From NCBI GenBank assembly GCA_009602725.1, contig WELB01000047.1, forward strand, positions 614,028 to 678,027: 64,000 nucleotides of DNA, read 5' to 3'. Within the stretch, counting starts at the first letter, position 1; the number at the start of each line of letters is the position of its first letter. Below the pieces are notes generated by a model. The model was not told where the DNA came from and did not search any database. It was given only the letters and a program-made list of their open reading frames with translations. Positions 53,201-64,000 of the stretch are shown here, in pieces. The stretch is from Spirogloea muscicola (taxonomy: Eukaryota > Streptophyta > Zygnematophyceae > Spirogloeales > Spirogloeaceae). Position numbers and translations under genes: made by a program.

Positions 53201-55270
53201 CTTACTATGGCAACCGCGATACCGATGCCCTTGTTGAGGTAGCCATTGGCTGTCATTTTCAAAAAGTCATTTTTTCTGCAGTCAAGAGTTGCACTTCTCA
53301 GAGCCATGTTATTGCTGCATACTTTAGGGCATAGAATGAAGGGTTGAAGAATAGGAGTTTAATTGAAGCTTCTGTCTTTGGAAATTGACGTTGGATTTCT
53401 GACAACTGGAAGGATGTGTACGGTTGTGAAGTGCATGGATGCAGAATGATGAACCACCTCTCACTTTGCAGTTCGCAGAATCGCTAGTGCCAGAGGCAGT
53501 GCTCGGTGAGGATGGCAACATTGAGATGGAGCACAATCATGAGAAGTCGCTGCCGCATGCCCACCTGCGACGCAAGGCTCCATCGTCTGGAGGCTGCAAA
53601 ATTGAGGGCTTTGTTCTTGTAAAGAAGGTGAAGTACACTCACGTACAAATTTAGTAAGCATATTCCCTTGCTCTGAATGCAAACAAATCGGAAAGGCAGT
53701 CCTTTGCTGCTGTAGCTGGAATTTTGTGTGGCTGGATTCGGTGTCTTCCCCAGGGTGGTGAGTTGCGCATGCTGACTTCCTTGAAGGTCAACTGGTTGCA
53801 TCTCATATTCCAGAAATTGAAGTCACGCCCTAGATTGACTGCGTACAGGTCCCTGGGAATCTGATGGTGTCTGCTAGCTCAGGCTCGCATTCCTTTGACC
53901 CTGCAAGCATGAATATGAGCCATGCCGTGGATCATCTGAGCTTTGGGAGGAAGCTTGCCCGGTGGCGTCAGGACGAGCTTCACAGGCTCATGCCTCACTT
54001 GCCGCAGCTCCCAGACCGCCTGACAGGCAACCTCTTCGTCTCACACCATGACAATCTTACAGTGAGCCCTAAAACCTGGATGATAATTGGTATCACATAT
54101 GGCAGAACAATGTGGATCTCATTCGTCAGTGCACATCATGCTCATGAATTTATTGAGACCCACATCCAGTAGTCAATAGCAGCTATGCTCTATAGGCATG
54201 CAGAATTCTTCAGTGACATTGTCGCTTGGACTGGGTTCTTATGAATGTCATCTGAGAGCTTTCCTATTCTTTGCAGCATGATCACTACCTTCAGGTGGTC
54301 AAGACAGAGGTGCTGCCACTACGCAAGGCAAGGGACGACAAGGTGATGTTGCAGTACGAGTACACTGCACATAGCAACACTCTTCAAGCAGAGACTGTAC
54401 CGGTGGCAAGATTCCACTATGAGCTCTCACCTATGCAGGTGCACCTTACCTCAGTGCACAAGTTGCTGCTTTATTTGACTGATCAATTTGAGAAAGTGTT
54501 GCATCTCCTGAAAGTACAATTGATAGTTCATTTTGCCTTGAAATTAAAGGAGTAGATCCTCCATGGAAGCATGGACACCGCTGTAGCTGAGAAGGGAGTT
54601 AAGGCCTCACATTGGCAACATGGCATGGCACCTGTGCAAGTCTTATGAGTAAAGCTGCTAGGTATACAACCACTGAGCATTGGTGGTCAGACTTTGTGCT
54701 ACTTTAATCTTTGTGGCTGTGTCATAGGAGAGTAGCTCAATCTCGAGTCATCAACTTGCAGGTACTTATAAGTGAGCAGCGGAGATCATTTTCCCACTTT
54801 TTGACAAACGTTTGCGCCATCATTGGTGGCGTTTTTACTGTGAGACCTATTTCAGCCCCAGTTCTTGGCTAGCATTACATTGTTGCTTCTCGTACTGGGG
54901 TCGAACGTTGAGCCATCTGCTAAGCTATGATCTACAGCTAGGAGGTGGTAATGCCTGTGTCACAGAGACAGAAATCACAGTGGCAGCATGTTTGCTACTC
55001 CATGCATCAGTTTTGAATGCATAGAATTTGCCTCTTCAAACCATGGAATCAGTAAGAGTTGGATTGCGCTCAGCCATCCTCCATAGTGATGCCATGTGGT
55101 TACGTGCACGTTCAATAACTTGTTAGCAAGCTGGGAACTGGATTGGTCTAGGCCACCTCATGTCTCACCTGCCAGCTACTTTCCTGGTGCAGGTAGCTGG
55201 CATCCTTGACTCAATGCTGCATGGGGCCGCGAGCCTTGTGAAGAAGGTGCAGCTTGGAAAGCAAAGCTAG
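50249..55270 (+). CDS. ERV-domain/thioredoxin fusion, PDI5-type
   Basis: Fuses a thioredoxin domain into an ERGIC/ERV41-46-like cargo-receptor frame, an arrangement typical of plant PDI5 (PDI-C) proteins of the early secretory pathway. Fourteen exons fit in phase: 50,249-50,289; 50,804-50,894; 51,117-51,211; 51,349-51,406; 51,760-51,983; 52,240-52,297; 52,505-52,545; 52,778-52,852; 53,115-53,238; 53,472-53,627; 53,849-54,061; 54,277-54,438; 54,762-54,839; 55,193-55,270 (497 residues). Order: HRLKSVDFYRKIPRDLTEAS, membrane segment at about 27-44, ERV N-terminal part, a His/Asp-rich linker in exon 5, thioredoxin with the CPWC pair at 183-186 and the cis-Pro motif GFPSLRIF, then the ERV C-terminal part (GSHSFDPASMNMSHAVDHLS, HYELSPMQ) and a second membrane segment at about 453-475. 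All introns are GT-AG. Both redox Cys are present, so it may be catalytically active. Confidence 0.93.
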
Positions 55271-56465
55271 TCGTCAATTGTGCTCTAGTAGCTATTACAC
55301 CGCCATTGACCCATTGCCTTGGACCGCCGCTCAGACCCTACAGTGCCCTGCAATATTGATCTAGCTATCATGCAAGGTAGATATTGTACTTGCAGTTGCA
55401 GATGCGGTGAGAACCTGTTGAGCGTCATTGAGCGTCATTGCCGAAAGTGTCATGACAAGGTGATGAAATTGAAAGTGTCAAGGTGATAACTTAGGCATAA
55501 CTTATTCATGGGGAACAGCTCCTTGATCGTAGTGGCGCATACCTTCTCAAAGACAAAACTGGTCATTGGACTCACTCCTAAATCTTCATAAACCTTCAGT
55601 TTGTGCCCACTGGACTTCTCTGATGTCTTCGGCTCCTGGAAAGCCAACCTAGGGTGTAAGAGGATCTTTGTTCGGGCCGCAAGGGGGTGGGATGGCGTCA
55701 GCGTCATCATCCGCGGCTGGAGCAGCATTAGTGTTACCTGCGCAGCTCGGCAGCGTGACAGTGGGAGCATTCAGTCCCCGTCAGTTGACAGCAACGTGAC
55801 GCCGGCGTTACCGCCGGGCCTGCTCTGGCGACGCTGATGCCCCCGGACGCTGACGCTGACACCTGCTCAGCTCGACGAATGAGCGTCCGGGTCGCTGCCG
55901 GGCTGCCCAATCATACGGCGGGAGACACGAGGAAGCTGCCAATGAACGCCCGGCAAAGTAACCACGTGCGCTCCGGAAGCTTCCTGGCGCGCCGGCTGGC
56001 CCTCCGATGGGGCTGGCCATCCGACGGGCGGCGGCCCCCCTCGGGCCTTCCGACGGAGGAACTGCCCCCGCTGGGCGGATTATCGGCGGGGCCTAACGGC
56101 GCCGCTAAGTCATCGATAACGCACCTCTCCGCTGAGGCCTGGGGGGGCCCGCTTACCTCGATCCCGTCAGGAAGGGGACCAGGTCCCAAGCCGCGCTATC
56201 GAGAAGTTAGCCCGCTATCGAGCTTTTAGCTCGACTTTAGCGGCGCGGCGCCGCGGCGCACCACTTGGTCCTCGGGTAAGCCGCCGTAACCCCGGCGTCG
56301 CGCGGGAAGCGAGGCTGTGCTGCAGACTGTGTTCATCCCCCCGCCGCCGCCGCCGCCGCCGCCGCCGCCTCCGCCGCGGCCGCCGCCGCNAGCGAGGAGC
56401 CGGGAGCTGGCCGTCATCGCACGGGCGCCGCGGGAGGCTGCGGGCTAACGGGCGTCGCCAGGGGC
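55271..56465. other. Intergenic; GC-rich second half
   Basis: No gene supported. 55,800-56,250 is GC-rich with open frames on both strands that look fortuitous. 56,336-56,393 is a (GCC)n tract with an N at 56,390, in the calnexin leader. A polyadenylation site for the upstream gene must lie here but cannot be pinned down. Confidence 0.5.
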
Positions 56466-59400
56466 ATGGCCGCCATGAGGCGCGGCCGGGCGCCGCCGCC
56501 GCCGCTGCTGCTGCTGCCGCTGCTCCTGGGGTCGCTTGCAGCAGCATTGGCGACGGACAAGGCGAGGCTCGCGCTGACTTGAATCCGCGCCCTCTTGTCG
56601 CTTGCATCGTCGGAGTGGGAGCATCCAGCTTGGTCCCCGTTCACACTGTCGTCCATCCATTCAGGATGCGCAGATAGGATTTACAGATCCTACCAAAACC
56701 CATTGGAGTCCCCTTGATTGACTGGCAGTGTGGCAGCTTCGTTTGCACATTGCAGCAACTTGCCAAAGCAATGCATCACCCGCTTGCATCAGCTCGACTG
56801 ACGCCGTCGAGAGTTTCTCGTGGCCGCAGGTCGTTTTCTACGAGTCCTTTGAGGAGCCACTCGAGGGGCGCTGGATCGTGTCGGAAAGCAGCGATTATCT
56901 AGGTGAGTTGTGCTTTATGGACTGCACTATTAATTTGCACGGAGTACATCAAATTGGTGATCGCACAGGTGGATTGACATATTTCCGATTCTCCATAGGA
57001 ACTATTCTTGGTCCTTGCTATAGTTGGGAGTGAGCTGGCAGCTGCCACATAGAAGTGCTTAAGACTCATGCCTTCCGAGACTGCTGACTGAGATCAGTGT
57101 CTGATTTATACTGATTGCGACAATGTCGGCTCTTGGTGCTTTCGTCAGGTGAGTGGATACGGGAGAAGAGTCTTGGCCATGATGACTATGGCCTCCTTGT
57201 GCCCACGAAGGCAAAGAGGTACGCCATAGCGGCTGTGCTTCCTGAGAAGGTGGATCCAAAGGTGGACACCGTCGTGCTGCAGTACGACCTGCGGCTGCAA
57301 GGAGGCCTCGAGTGTGGTGGCGCCTACCTCAAGTTCCTCATGGACCAGGCAAGACCTCACTTCGCAGATTGTGATGCAAACTGATGTCATAATATTGTGG
57401 ATTACATATTGTCTTCATTACCTATATGGTTACTGGTGCTTTTGCTGTAGCAGGAGGCAGACTGGTCCCCCAGCCAGTTCTCCAATGAGTCCCCGTACTC
57501 AATCATGTTTGGGCCCGACAAGTGCGGCGGCACCAACAAGGTGCACTTCATCTTCCGGCACAAGAACCCCAAGACTGGCAAGTTCGTGGAGCATCACCTC
57601 AAAAACCCCCCGACGCCCATCACGGACAAGCTGTCGCACGTCTACACCGCCGTCCTCCACACTAACAACACCCTGAAGGTGCACACAAGGCTCTTGTGTA
57701 GCTGATATCGGGTCACTTGCCGAGATAGGCATGACTTTTGGCAGCTGGCATTGGATGCACTCTTCCCATACAAATGAGACTCAGCGATTGCTGTCATGAA
57801 GGAAGGGTTCGTGGGTGCGCTTCGGTGGAGAAAGTTAACTGCAGTAAGAGAAAGACAAAGAGTCACACTTCATTTGCTGACATTCTGTAGACAGTCCTTA
57901 TGTGCGGAGACCTGGCAACTACTACTTGCCTTTAGTCATGCAAAGGTGCATGCATGCACCTTGGCATCACTTTAGTAACCACTATTGAGAAGGGAGAAGT
58001 CTTGGAAGTCAGAAGTCCTTCCATGGCTTTATGCAAGGACTTCTCAGAGTACCAATCGCTCTTCTTAGATTCTCCTTGTTATCATATTAGAAAGTTCAGC
58101 CCAGGCACAGTACTTAGAGTGGCCAACAAGCAGGTATAGATAGATGACCATCGTTAGAGGGCACGGTTTTCTCGAGCATTGTTCTGATAGCTGTGAAAGA
58201 CGCTGTTGTGGGGGACAGCCAGCTGAAATTACTGTAAGCAGCCACTGTCTGATGACAGGCCTTGAGTGCCACTTCTGCAGCTGCTGATTGACGGTGTGGA
58301 AAAGAAGACCGTCAATATCTTGTCGGATCACTTCGATCCTCCAGTTCTTCCGCCGAAGGAGATCAGCGATCCTGACGACAAGAAGCCGGCTGACTGGGAT
58401 GACAAGGGAACGATTCCAGACCCTGATGCAGTGAAGCCTGACGACTGGGACGAGGACGCACCGAGGCAGGTGGAGGACACCGATGCTGTGAAGCCGGAGG
58501 GCTGGCTTGACGATGAGCCGCTGGAGGTATGCCTCGTCATACCCGACTCGCTCGGTTCTCCACCATGATCGTTGATTCTGGGTGTCCTTTGGAAGGCAAC
58601 ACAGTGCTCATCTTTCTGTAGTGCTCTGCAAAGAACGACATTTAGTCAGTCCATATGTCGTGATCTGAAATGCAAGACATATGTAAGTGGAAGTACATAC
58701 GGCGACCAAATTAGCTGCAGGAAATTATTTGTTGGGCTGACAATTGGATACGGCCCTCGCTGCACAGATTGATGACCCTGAAGCCGCCAAGCCGGATGAC
58801 TGGGATGATGAGGAGGATGGCACGTGGGAGCCCAACAAGATCACCAACCCGAAGTGCACACAGGGCCCTGGTTGCGGGGAGTGGACACGTCCCAAAAAGA
58901 ACAACCCTGCCTACAAGGTACCAAGCATGCTCTTGCACATGTAGAAAAGCACGGAAGCGCGGCGTGCCTTCAATTTTACCACTGGCTTTACCACTGACGT
59001 TTTTATGACTTGTATGTGGACTCTGCTCTAACTTCGTATAGTTGGAGCTGCAAAGTATCTCAAGGTTGCTGTCTAGTTGCCTCAAAATTCCAACTTATCG
59101 ACAGGAGAATGAGTGCAGGGCAAGTGGTCAGCACCGTTGGTCGATAATCCCAACTACCAAGGGGTCTGGGCACCCAGGAACATTGACAACCCCGAGTGGT
59201 TTGAGCTGGAGCGTCCTGACCTGGAGTCCATAGCAGCTGTGGGCATTGAAATTTGGACCATGAATGTGAGCAAGTGGCAGTATGCGGTCTCTTTCGACCT
59301 CCTAACTTTATTCTGATGCGCACCAAGTCAGCCAAGTTGGGCAGTGGAGTGCAACATGTGGTCGTGTACTGCGTCTACACTTGGTTTTGGTAACGTCCAA

Positions 59401-60700
59401 GTTCATTTGTTGAGCATTCATCGTGTCCGGGCACGCAGGATGGTATGCTGTTTGACAACATCCTGGTGACGCACGATGAGGATGTTGCGAATGAGTATCT
59501 GGAGACTGCGTGGAGGCCCAAGTATGATGCTGAGAAGAGGCTCAAGGATGAGGAGGAGGCCAAGGAGGCCACCAAGAGCAAGAAGCCAAGTGGCAACAAC
59601 TGGGAGGTATGCTTATCCTTGAAGTCTAAGAAACATTTCCAGTTTTCTTGCTTTGCTCTTTACAGGCCTAAAGAGAAATAGGTCTTGACAATTCGCGGAG
59701 TATTCGCTGCAAGGAGTTGATAATAGTAACCTCTATTTGGTCGGCATGCAAGCAGGTTAGTAAGGTTGTTAGCGGAGGAGAGGCCCCATAACCTGCTCGA
59801 CCTTTGAGTTGATCTGCAAATGCATACCCTTCGTGCAGGCAAAAATGTTTGAGATTCTCCACAAGATTCCCAAGGTCCCTTTCTTGAAGCCATTTACAAA
59901 GAATTTGGAGGTGAGCTTACATCTTGTGGAGCTTGCAGTATCAGCGGTTGAAAATTCTAGTCTGATGAAGTAAGGGGTGCGCGGGCGAGTGTAATTGTCT
60001 CTCAGAGGGGACAATCAGGTCATGACAGATGAAGCAGTCTCTTAAGAGGGAGAGATCTCTGGTTTGCCATTCAAGACGTGAACATGGTGGCTGAGGCTTT
60101 GCTTGTGCTTCGTCTTCTCTTGTAGGCAATAATTGAGCAAGGGCAGGACTATCCACTGGCGACAGCCGCCGTCCTTGGTCTTATCTTCACCACTTTTGTG
60201 GTCCTTCTCTACAACCTCACGTCTCTGATTCCATTCCTCCCAGCCAAGAAGGATAAAAAGGTGTGCACTACGCTTGACCGTCTTGGTTTCTTACCATGAT
60301 TATCATGCTTGAAATGTCCCAGGCATCATTTTTGAACATTGCCGTGTCCATCCTGGCCTCTACCAATCTTGTAATGTCGAAGTCTATCATGATCGTGTCA
60401 GGTTTCTCTAAGCTGTTCTTGCTTAACGGATTAAGATGTTGTCCTGCTGTACGTTGCCAGAAAATTACACTGGAGCAAGCGAAGAAGGAAGATTTGTCTA
60501 CATCAGACGACGTTGTTGAGGAGGAGGAGAAAGAATTGGAGCAACAAGTTGAAGACATTGCAGCAGCGGCAGAGGATGCTGCCGCAGAGAAGGCTGCAGA
60601 TGCAGCAACAACCGATGGGTCTGCTGCTGTTACTGACGAGATATTGGAGGAGGAGCCCGTTGGGATGGCCACGCGGCGCAGGACGCGCCGGGATACGTAG
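56466..60700 (+). CDS. CNX: Calnexin
   Basis: ER membrane lectin chaperone that binds monoglucosylated N-glycans on folding glycoproteins. Eleven exons fit in phase: 56,466-56,561; 56,830-56,902; 57,149-57,348; 57,454-57,678; 58,281-58,526; 58,768-58,917; 59,119-59,265; 59,439-59,606; 59,839-59,910; 60,126-60,260; 60,461-60,700 (583 residues). Signal peptide (Leu-rich, residues 9-29); lectin domain with [34 protein letters not shown] and GPDKCGG (the expected disulfide pair); P-domain at about 220-375 with four KP-x-x-W-type acidic repeats ([32 protein letters not shown]), then [14 protein letters not shown] and [13 protein letters not shown]; the disulfide CTQGPGC; a membrane segment at about 468-492; an acidic tail ending [10 protein letters not shown], compatible with ER retention by Arg motifs. 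Introns 1 and 3 begin with GC (AAG|GCGAGG and CAG|GCAAGA), the rest with GT. Length fits the family. Confidence 0.95.
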
Positions 60701-62115
60701 TAAGGTAGCACTGGCACTCAGGCTTGGAATGCAAGATTTGAGGTCCTGGTGTAGGTATAGCACACGACATCATTGCAAGTTGCATGGTGCTCTGACCATG
60801 GTGGCAGCTTGCAAGCATAACAAAGCTGCCCAACTGAAGAACAGTCACCTGACCGTCTTGAGGTCCTTTGCTGAGCGGAGAGTAGGTGCGCAGTGCTTGC
60901 GCACCAACTAGTGCCAGCTCTTTTGCCCATCCGCGGCAGCTTGGCTTTCGAGGCAGTGTTGCGGTACTGTTGGTGCACGGTGTATAGCAATTCTCTGTGC
61001 ATTTCGGCGAAGGGCGCTGTCGGTGCCGCAAGCACGGTGTAGTTGATTGTCATTGACCGGCAACACGACCATGGAGCAAAACGTATCCTGGTGACCTCTC
61101 CCTACTTTTAGAGAAGCTCTGCAAGGATATGCAGTCGTGGGAGGCCGCCAAGGGTGACAGTGGTGAAGGCCGCCAAGGGTGACAGTGGTGAAGGCTCAAG
61201 AAAGAGGGTGGAGCAACTTGTGGGACTGCTGATTCACCAACATGCTGCTGATCATGGGGTGTACTGAGTCTGTGGGCACTATCAATTTTGCTTTGACGAG
61301 CCTGCCTGCTGGTGCTGCTCACACGATCCTGTCAATCTTCAAGGCTGCTCATTTTCAGCCCTTGTCCCCTCTAGACGGGCTCTTCTCCTCAGAAGAGTGT
61401 CAACCGCACCCAAAACATGGCCAGTGCCTCCTATGGCTGACATGAAGCAAAGAGTTGGTTTCTGTGCTGTGTTCAGCTTGCCATGCTGCTGGCCCAGTGA
61501 GGCAACTGGTCCCCAGCTCCCACCTGTTCCTGTTGACTTTGTAGAACGGACAACTCTTGATGTCGCACCCTAACAGCCACCGCTTCTCTGTAAACTGTGA
61601 TGATATGGTGGAATAGCAATTTGGGCTACTTAACCTCCCGACTCAGCTTAGGGGTCTGTGGGAGCGCAGCCTGTAGAAAGGACAGGAAAGAAAGAACTGA
61701 GCTTTTCAGAAGGGGGCAGGGGCTGTGTCGTCCCAGAGAGAATGGATACTGTCCTAAAGGCTGACAAGAAGAAGCTCGCCGAAAGGCGCCGAGTCCACAA
61801 TGGGGTGGCCTGGCACATTGGGTTTAATTCCAGATTCTAGACCTGAGGCAGCCGCGCTGCTGCCTCCCGGGGCGCCCCAGCTATGACGGCCACTGGCTGA
61901 GTGAGGGCGGAGCCTGTGCTGTCTATGTGACTGTGTTGCTGATATCTGCGTGAAGGCGGAACCTATGCTGTTCAAGTGAGTGTGTGGCTGATCTCTGAGT
62001 GAGTGGCGGGGCCTGTGCTGTCTGTGGGACTAAAGTTTTGTTCTCACTGTGCCGCCATGAGCATCTTCGCATTTGAACCGCGGAGACGAGGGCGCGTCTG
62101 CTGGTCCTCAGGAGG
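60701..62115. other. Downstream DNA with two small tandem repeats
   Basis: Bases 61,143-61,167 are repeated exactly at 61,168-61,192 (25 bp). A minisatellite of about three 50-bp units (GGCTGATCTCTGAGTGAGT-like) lies at 61,886-62,031. A minus-strand LINE tail scrap is at 61,700-61,745. No gene recognised. Confidence 0.6.
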
Positions 62116-62119
62116 AACG

Positions 62120-62480
62120 AGAAGTGCGCGCCCATAGAGAATTGGGGCTGGCAAAGCCAGCCCAAAAAAGAATGGACAATGTCCAAAGCCAAAGAAAGAG
62201 GAGCCGGAGAAAGGACTACACTACAAAACACTGCAGAACACAGAAACGATGCAAAGGAAAGCTCAGTATTCACGAGTGAGCAACATCAGGTCTGAGTAGC
62301 TCGCTGCAGGAAGAACAGCGCTTCCAAATTGATTGGTGGCTGTGAGAGGCCAGCCCAAAAGAATGTGCAAGGTCGGGAGGGGCCGCATGGCGCAAAAGAC
62401 AAGATACTAATTGCTAAGACGGCAGCAAGGGGGCTCTCAGTAACGTCGAGTCAGTAAGTGCAGGAAAAGGGCAAGCGTCC
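62120..62480 (-). mobile_element. LINE-B end and an E-type end
   Basis: B-type tail at about 62,145-62,165 with perfect eight-base arms, UTR and the ORF end with the stop-codon hairpin near 62,275. Upstream of it on minus, an E-like tail at about 62,335-62,360 with UTR and L-T-R-R-Y-stop at about 62,455-62,425. Confidence 0.7.
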
Positions 62481-63130
62481 AATCGAAGACTCTGGGTGGA
62501 GAAGATGAGAAGCCAGGCTGCTGATCGACAGGAGCAACATCAGGAGCAGCCAGATCAAGCAGAATGTCATACCCGTTTTCTTCACTCCGTGTCTAAACTG
62601 CGCACTTGCTGTTCTTCAAAGGCACCAACAGACCAGCCCGGAAGCCACGATACAGATGCAGGTGGGCTCAAGCGGCAGATACGGATCAGACTAGCACAGG
62701 CTCTGGCCGCAACCAGGGTGGGTAGCAAAGATGACCCTGGGGCAGTGGAGCATCACGATTGCTCCAACTTAGCCCGACGTGCTGGCACCCCTTCGCACCA
62801 GATAACAAGAAGAATCTACTTTGGGGGGGTGATGATTGTGAATCTGTCAGGAACTTCCAGTCAACAAATGCAGATCGGAGTTACTAGAGGACGGAAATGT
62901 GAAGTCATAGATAGTGTTTTCGTGATTTTGCTCCTTACTTGCCTTCCGTACGTTGTTCAGACCTTTCGGCTGGCCTCTCACAGAGAAAGAGCTCCTTCCG
63001 ATGTAAGGCAGTGGCTGTGAGAGGCCAGCCCAAACGGAATGAACAAAGCCTAAAAAGCCGAAGTGCAAGATTACGAGACTACTCTCCGTGAAATTTGCGA
63101 ATAGACGCTCAATGACCAATAAGTTAAGAA
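62481..63130. other. No supported gene; one E-type tail (minus)
   Basis: A 174-codon plus-strand frame (62,496-63,020) lacks any recognisable domain, and its end overlaps an E-type hairpin at about 63,015-63,035, so it is regarded as fortuitous. Confidence 0.4.
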
Positions 63131-63139
63131 ATGCAATTA

Positions 63140-63625
63140 TTATCGGGCTGGCTGTTCACAGCCCTTGATCCGCTAGTTAGTCTGTCGGAGTTGAGGCTCC
63201 TCACTCGTTGCTATTGAGCTCATCCTACCCAGTCTTCAGACTGCGCTTCTGGCCCCTTCGTAGTGTGGCCCATTCGAACCTTGTCAACTGCCTTGTGGGC
63301 TGGCTTCTAACAGCCCTTGCCCCCGTTGGGAGAGCCACTTCTGTTTGGGTATTGTCCATTCGTTTCTGGGCTGGCTTTGCTAGCCCCTCTTTTCTGCCGC
63401 TTCTGGGTCTCGGCGGAGTGCCTCTTTCCCTGCAGCGAGCTACTCAGACCTGATGTTGCTCACTCGTGGGTACTGAGCTTCCCTCTGCATCGTCTATGTG
63501 TTTTGCAGTGTTTTGTAGTGTAGTCCTTTTTCCGGCTCCTCTTTGGCTTTGGACATTGTCCACTCATTATTGGGCTGGCTTTGCCAGCCCCTCTCTTCCT
63601 ATGGGCGAGCAATGTCTTTGGGAGA
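63140..63625 (+). mobile_element. A- and B-type LINE 3' ends in series
   Basis: A tail scrap (63,147-63,165), an A-type UTR and tail (about 63,250-63,345), a B-type tail (63,366-63,390), then a B 3' end starting within the last codons (about 63,400; DLMLLTRGY-stop with GCTCA 63,458-63,462 and TGAGC 63,474-63,478), the B-type UTR and hairpin at about 63,570-63,590, and the ending GGGCGAGCA. Confidence 0.75.
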
Positions 63626-63717
63626 GCCACTTCGCAATGCAAATCGGAGAGCTGGGGCTCTGACTCCGCTCGACTTGGTGGTCGGGCCCGCGTACTCGAT
63701 ACTTGGGGTGGTTGGAG

Positions 63718-64000
63718 GTTCGCGGCCCTGGCGATGGATGTACACGGGGCTTTCGGCAGCCACTGATGTGGTCGACCGCTCCAACCCGGGGCTTTCTGCC
63801 TCGCGGGCTGGCCACGCTGCGGCAAAGGCCGTTCGCAGCAAGGCGGCCAAACACACCGACCACCCGGCTGCCGACGAGTTCGTCCCCCTGGCTGTGGACG
63901 TGCATGGGGCTCTCGGATCCCACTGGCTCGACCTGTTGGCCAGGCTTGCACGGCGCGCTGTGTCCCGCAGGCGCGGTGAGCCGGCTGACTTCAACGCCGC
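63718..64000 (+). mobile_element. LINE-A body joined to a LINE-B scrap, running off the window
   Basis: Bases 63,718-63,763 are B-type (ALAMDVHGAFGS). From 63,764 the sequence is A-type and starts earlier in the protein: TDVVDRSNPGLSASRAGHAA, KHTDHPAADEFVPLAVDVHG, HWLDLLARLARRAVSRRRGE, PADFNA, and is cut by the window end. The junction lies in the middle of both coding regions. Confidence 0.75.

Noticed and set aside
56562-57350. GC splice donors as a sign of a dinoflagellate genome
   Set aside because: Only two of the introns traced start with GC; all others are GT-AG, and the gene set looks like the green lineage.
56466-60700. Calreticulin instead of calnexin
   Set aside because: Four acidic P-domain repeats, a membrane segment after the P-domain and a cytosolic tail with Arg motifs are calnexin features.
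62496-63020. 174-codon plus-strand frame
   Set aside because: No domain, and the last codons lie inside an E-type LINE tail of the other strand.
1-64000. The GGGCTGG/CAGCC hairpins as MITE termini, tRNA-like SINE heads or CRISPR repeats
   Set aside because: They are asymmetric 3' ends attached to LINE coding remnants, have no regular spacing and no spacers, and lack terminal inverted repeats around an internal segment.

Overview
The window is nuclear DNA of a eukaryote in the green lineage, most likely a green alga. Five multi-exon genes can be read in full with consistent intron phases: a COP9 signalosome subunit 7 gene (minus, 26,859-24,293), a RING-H2 protein gene (plus, 36,649-39,211), a membrane-anchored cysteine-synthase-like gene (minus, 47,850-44,816), an ERV/thioredoxin fusion of the plant PDI5 type (plus, 50,249-55,270) and calnexin (plus, 56,466-60,700). 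The ERV-thioredoxin fusion, plant-type telomere-like repeats (CCCTAAA) and LOB-domain-like sequences point to Viridiplantae. Order or genus cannot be told from the sequence.

Layout. 1-23.5 kb is a repeat-rich accessory region. It holds short LINE 3' ends, several decayed copies of a LOB-domain (LBD)-like gene with its downstream flank, three copies of an unidentified unit (called X here), and a decayed copy of most of the CSN7 gene in inverted orientation to the intact gene. 23.5-27.3 kb is the intact CSN7 locus and a possible divergent first exon. 27.3-34.2 kb is a dense nest of LINE 3' halves in both orientations. 34.4-36.6 kb is GC-rich sequence without a confident gene. 36.6-39.2 kb is the RING gene. 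39.2-44.8 kb is mostly unrecognised DNA with some LINE ends. 44.8-60.7 kb is a gene-rich stretch interrupted by one LINE and an assembly gap (49,252-50,038). 60.7-64 kb returns to repeats.

The LINEs share one module: a CCHC-like zinc knuckle, a restriction-like (PD-D/EXK type) endonuclease region, a conserved helical tail, an ORF end close to L-T-R-G-Y-stop, a stem-loop spanning that stop codon, a short 3' UTR, and a terminal hairpin whose GGCTG/CAGCC stem is kept while loops and flanks differ by subfamily. Dozens of solo copies of this terminal hairpin are scattered through the window. Subfamily letters A to F and the name unit X are labels made up for this report.

Two of the five genes act in the early secretory pathway (calnexin: glycoprotein folding; ERV-thioredoxin protein: ER/Golgi cargo and disulfide chemistry) and lie next to each other in the same direction. 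The others (CSN7, RING-H2 protein, cysteine-synthase-like enzyme) have no evident functional link to one another.
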